Origin: Phoronis australis | Taxonomy: Eukaryota; Phoronida; Phoronidae | DNA length: 64,000 nucleotides | Assembly (NCBI GenBank): GCA_002633005.1 | Contig: NMRA01000553.1 | Location: forward strand, 62,161 to 126,160 | Reading direction: 5' to 3' | Shown here: piece after piece, positions 61,901 to 64,000 of the stretch | How the letters are laid out: every line of letters starts with the position of its first letter | Position numbering within the stretch: the stretch's first letter is position 1 | Position numbers and translations under genes: made by a program | The notes under the pieces: model-generated | Seen by the model: only the letters and a program-made list of their open reading frames with translations | Told to the model about the DNA's origin: nothing | Database searches by the model: none

Positions 61901-64000
61901 TTTACTTTGTGATATTTGCAGGTTTTTTCTTTCAGTTATCCACGATTTTTCCATGCACGAAAACTATCTTATTCTTTTTAAATTTTCCCTAGTGCGTGTG
62001 AATCATGGTGTAGTGGCCAAACTAACCATATACAGGTTAAAAATTAACATAATTTATACCACAACCATACATTTGTTACAACTTTTAAAATTTTTGACAT
62101 AAATCCAAGAACTTTTCCTCAGGTATAAAAGAAACTAAATACAAATAACAACAAGCTTTTTTGCACTTAAAATTGCAAAGCCTAAGTTTGGCATTTTGTC
62201 TTTTCCTTGCACAACCCTGAGTCACCCCCCCACAACACTTACGGCGAAGAGCTCTTGCGAAGTGATGTAACTCTTCATGCCGTCCGAGGTGAGTGCGCGG
62301 AACGCTTGCTCCACGTCGGCGCTCGACTGCACGTTCTCTGTCTCACGGCTGATCATGAACGCCATGTACTCTTGTAGTGAGACGTAGCCGTCCCTGTAAC
62401 GAGGTAACAACAAGGTTAGTCAAGAAATCAGGACGTTTCTGTTTCTTACAAGTTGAAGAAGAAAAAAACATTGTGCGGACATTACACATGTTATATTCAA
62501 ACAATTTTATAATTGAAGCCTTACAGCTGATTAGCTGAAACAAATTTTAAAAAAATTCAGAAACTTTGTGACCGTTGAACTATGGTTCGACAGGTCACTT
62601 GGCAGATTTGACGCACCAGGTACGTGTTCTGTAACCTTAGTCACTTACAAGACACACAGCAAGAAATTTTGGTTGGAGGAATTGGAGTATTGAATTTTCT
62701 TCCGTACTTCATAAGTAAGGACTAGAAGTCCAATCAATTCAATGGTAGCCATTTTTCTAATGTACATTAGTGAGGTCGGGAAATGGTCCGGTTTTGCAAT
62801 TGTGAACTCGTAAGAAACTAATCATAGAGAGCACAAGTCCAGGTCAACTAGAACTGAAAGGGAATTATTCGTCAAATAATCTATACGTTCCTGCCAAAGA
62901 CAACTGCAGCAAAAGAGACACATAAAATCAGGCTACCCGAACAACACAGTTCACACACTATGAACACAGTTCCACATTCAAGAACACGACTCACGGGCCT
63001 GGCTTGTAAATTCAATTCGCCGACTCGGATCTGTCATCGATCGGACAACATTGCTGGAATGCTGAATTGTGGGGCAAAACAATTTGAAAACGCCTAGAAT
63101 ATTCACTATTCCAATTGTGTAGGGCAAGGTTTCTCGCCACATCACGCGACCAGTTTAACTCTCACCAACATTCATAAAGACACGTGACAGCACTTTACCT
63201 GTTGGGGTCAACAGAGTCGAGTATGGCCTGGAACTCAGGGTCCACCTGTCCCTCCTCCACCATGGGCAGGTCATAGCCCAGGGCACGCAGGCATGACTTG
63301 AACTCTTGATGGTCCAGCTTGCCAGACTTATCCTTGTCGAAATGTCTGCAAGAGAAGATAACATGTGCTGAAGGGGTGTTGACTGGCAGTAAGACTGTGT
63401 AATGGGCATGACATGAGTAATGAGGCAATCATCACTGACTCACTTATTGAATGGACTTAGGGACACTGCTGAGCACAGGATGGTGTCATCACAAACACAA
63501 TCTACAGTAAGTGAATGAAACAATATATCCTCTTCATACGAGAGCTGGTAATCACTTCTTCATCTTATTGTAAAGAAATTTACTTTTTCCAGTGAATTCG
63601 AAGCCCTAAAGCCACACAGCTCCTTGTGCCAGCCTTCCCCCCCCCGGTACCTTGCGACCACTCAACTGAACATCATACTTAACCCCCTCTCATGTCCCTG
63701 TACCCTGCAGCCACTCAAACATCATGCTAACCCCCCCTCTCATGACCCCGTACCCCACAGCCACTCCCTTGAACATCACCCTAACCCCCTCTCTCATGTC
63801 CCCGTACCCCGTGGCCACTCCCTTGAACATCACCCTAACCCCCCCCTTTCATGTCCCCATACCCCATGGCTACTCACTTGAACATCATGCTAAACTCCCT
63901 CAGAGCCTCCTCCGTCACTCCGCTCGTGTTGCGAGCCTGAATCTGTTGCTCCAAGTTGTGCTGCATCCTCATACCCAGCTGGTCCAGTTGATCCCACTGT
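58794..64000 (-). CDS. SPTAN1: Alpha-II spectrin 3' end (partial, continues past window)
   Basis: Minus-strand exons in transcript order: 63878-64000 (partial), 63199-63345, 62243-62393, then apparently repeated 61226-61372 and 60258-60408, and finally 58794-58919 with TGA. The coding order of one gene copy is [20 protein letters not shown] (end of the last spectrin region), [22 protein letters not shown] (EF1), [12 protein letters not shown] (EF2), [48 protein letters not shown] and the stop after FTRSLFQN. This matches the non-erythroid alpha-spectrin C-terminus closely, and is distinct from alpha-actinin, which ends differently. Alpha-spectrin pairs with beta-spectrin to form the submembrane lattice; the EF-hand region lies at the actin-binding end of the tetramer. 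Both EF loops keep all canonical Ca-ligand positions ([24 protein letters not shown]). The doubled exon pair is probably an assembly artefact. Confidence 0.93.
58920..60257 (-). other. Alpha-spectrin final intron
   Basis: 1.3 kb, with a tRNA-derived SINE in the same orientation as the gene (59340-59517). From 59759 on, the sequence reappears after the gap at 61769. Confidence 0.7.
59340..59517 (-). mobile_element. tRNA-derived SINE, second type
   Basis: On the minus strand the head reads GGAGACAGCGTGGCTCAGTG, GTTAGAGC (A box) and GGGTTCAAATCC (B box, 59451-59462), then a body with CTCTGCATAAATTCC. Head and body differ from the SINE at 30617, so it is a separate family. The 3' border is uncertain. 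Confidence 0.65.
60258..60408 (-). CDS. SPTAN1: Alpha-spectrin EF2-EF3 exon, copy A
   Basis: 151 nt. Begins with the last base of the Arg codon of DPNR and encodes [20 protein letters not shown] through SQELFA, phase 0 at its end. It differs from copy B (62243-62393) by one silent base. Confidence 0.93.
60409..61225 (-). other. Alpha-spectrin intron, copy A
   Basis: 0.8 kb; the same intron reappears at 62394-63198 with a few percent differences. Nothing else is seen. Confidence 0.75.
61226..61372 (-). CDS. SPTAN1: Alpha-spectrin EF1 exon, copy A
   Basis: 147 nt. Encodes [40 protein letters not shown] and ILDSVDPN plus two bases of Arg. It differs from copy B (63199-63345) by one silent base. 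Confidence 0.93.
61373..62242 (-). other. Copy A intron end, gap, and start of copy B
   Basis: Contains 66 nt of intron, the 330-N gap, then the repeated final-intron sequence. There is no independent gene content; it is created by the contig join. Confidence 0.8.
61439..61768. other. Assembly gap (330 N)
   Basis: A run of N between the two near-identical spectrin segments. Frames running through it are meaningless. Confidence 0.99.
62243..62393 (-). CDS. SPTAN1: Alpha-spectrin EF2-EF3 exon, copy B
   Basis: The protein is identical to the exon at 60258-60408, with one silent base difference (GTTCTCTGTC against GTTCTCCGTC on the plus strand). If the contigs were merged only one of these would remain. 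Confidence 0.93.
62394..63198 (-). other. Alpha-spectrin intron, copy B
   Basis: 0.8 kb, equivalent to 60409-61225. Confidence 0.75.
63199..63345 (-). CDS. SPTAN1: Alpha-spectrin EF1 exon, copy B
   Basis: The protein is identical to 61226-61372. Its acceptor CTCTTGCAG and donor GTAAAG are also the same. This copy is directly continuous with the upstream exon at 63878. Confidence 0.93.
63346..63877 (-). other. Alpha-spectrin intron before EF1
   Basis: 0.5 kb, whose upstream half is a C-rich minisatellite (63647-63893) that includes the exon border. Confidence 0.8.
63647..63893. repeat. 53-bp minisatellite derived from an exon-intron junction
   Basis: GTACCYYRYRGCCACTC starts recur at 63647, 63700, 63750 and 63804, and ATACCCCATGGCTACTC at 63859 (periods 53, 50, 54, 55). 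Each unit continues with a version of TTGAACATCATGCTAAAC, and in the last unit this is the real 3' end of the spectrin exon with its donor. The other four units carry decayed versions. Confidence 0.85.
63878..64000 (-). CDS. SPTAN1: Alpha-spectrin exon, end of spectrin region (partial)
   Basis: Reads [40 protein letters not shown] and the first two bases of Lys on the minus strand, with donor GTGAGT. The exon start lies outside the window. This is the linker between the final spectrin helix and EF1. Confidence 0.93.

Larger units (their letters stand above)
59759..63406. repeat. 1.65-kb direct duplication spanning the N gap
   Basis: 59759-61438 and 61769 to about 63406 match base for base apart from scattered substitutions and small indels, in introns as well as exons. 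The first copy stops at the gap (after GGGCATGA) and the second starts at the gap, then runs past the same point (GGGCATGACATGAG). This is the signature of two allelic contigs left unmerged. Confidence 0.9.

Noticed and set aside
63624-63881. Pro/His/Ser-rich plus-strand open frame
   Set aside because: A translation of the C-rich minisatellite on the strand opposite alpha-spectrin.
58794-64000. Alpha-actinin as the identity of the minus-strand EF-hand gene
   Set aside because: First impression from the EF hands. The linker [20 protein letters not shown], the EF1 loop [12 protein letters not shown] and the end [11 protein letters not shown] match alpha-II spectrin; alpha-actinin has a different linker and C-terminus.

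Overview
This is an intron-rich animal genomic window, about 61% A+T by eye. It has GT-AG introns of 0.4 to 9 kb, tRNA-derived SINEs, hAT-like elements, minisatellites and two assembly gaps (274 and 330 N). The proteins and the marked allelic differences suggest a highly polymorphic invertebrate deuterostome. An amphioxus (Branchiostoma) would fit well, and a hemichordate or echinoderm cannot be excluded. The organism call is inference.

Only four genes are supported. Three tandem, same-strand stomatin paralogs lie at 4527-25261, 30473-36019 and 42822-55760. Each has six exons with identical splice phases. The four central exons are 104, 73, 83 and 260 nt in every copy. They encode complete proteins of about 290, 292 and 285 residues: a short cytoplasmic N-terminus, a membrane hairpin, the SPFH/PHB domain and a helical C-terminal region. 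Facing them, on the minus strand from 58794 to beyond the window end, is the 3' end of an alpha-II-spectrin gene (SPTAN1 family). It carries the end of the last spectrin region, two canonical EF-hand loops, and the degenerate EF3-4 segment with the stop codon. Stomatins and spectrin both act at the membrane and submembrane cytoskeleton, and their human counterparts lie on the same arm of chromosome 9, so the linkage may be ancient.

Two direct duplications look like unmerged alleles rather than biology. One is 12522-13382 against 13385-14244, joined by a single N. The other is 59759-61438 against 61769 to about 63406, joined by the 330-N gap. The second falsely doubles two spectrin exons.

The rest is intronic and intergenic DNA full of repeats. 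There are two SINE types (one with a hairpin expanded in tandem near its 3' end), a hAT-like element with near-perfect 8-bp target duplications, a 1.2-kb foldback element with arms over 400 bp, and a 122-bp near-perfect hairpin. A dispersed element with a GGTCACRTGACC core sits in intron 2 of all three stomatins. Several minisatellites occur, one of which is built from copies of the splice donor of a spectrin exon. Exon-level patterns (exon 2 of copies 1 and 3, the 5' part of exon 6 in all copies) point to gene conversion inside the stomatin cluster. I see no clearly novel biochemical system; the most informative signals are the concerted evolution of the cluster and the splice-site-derived minisatellite.
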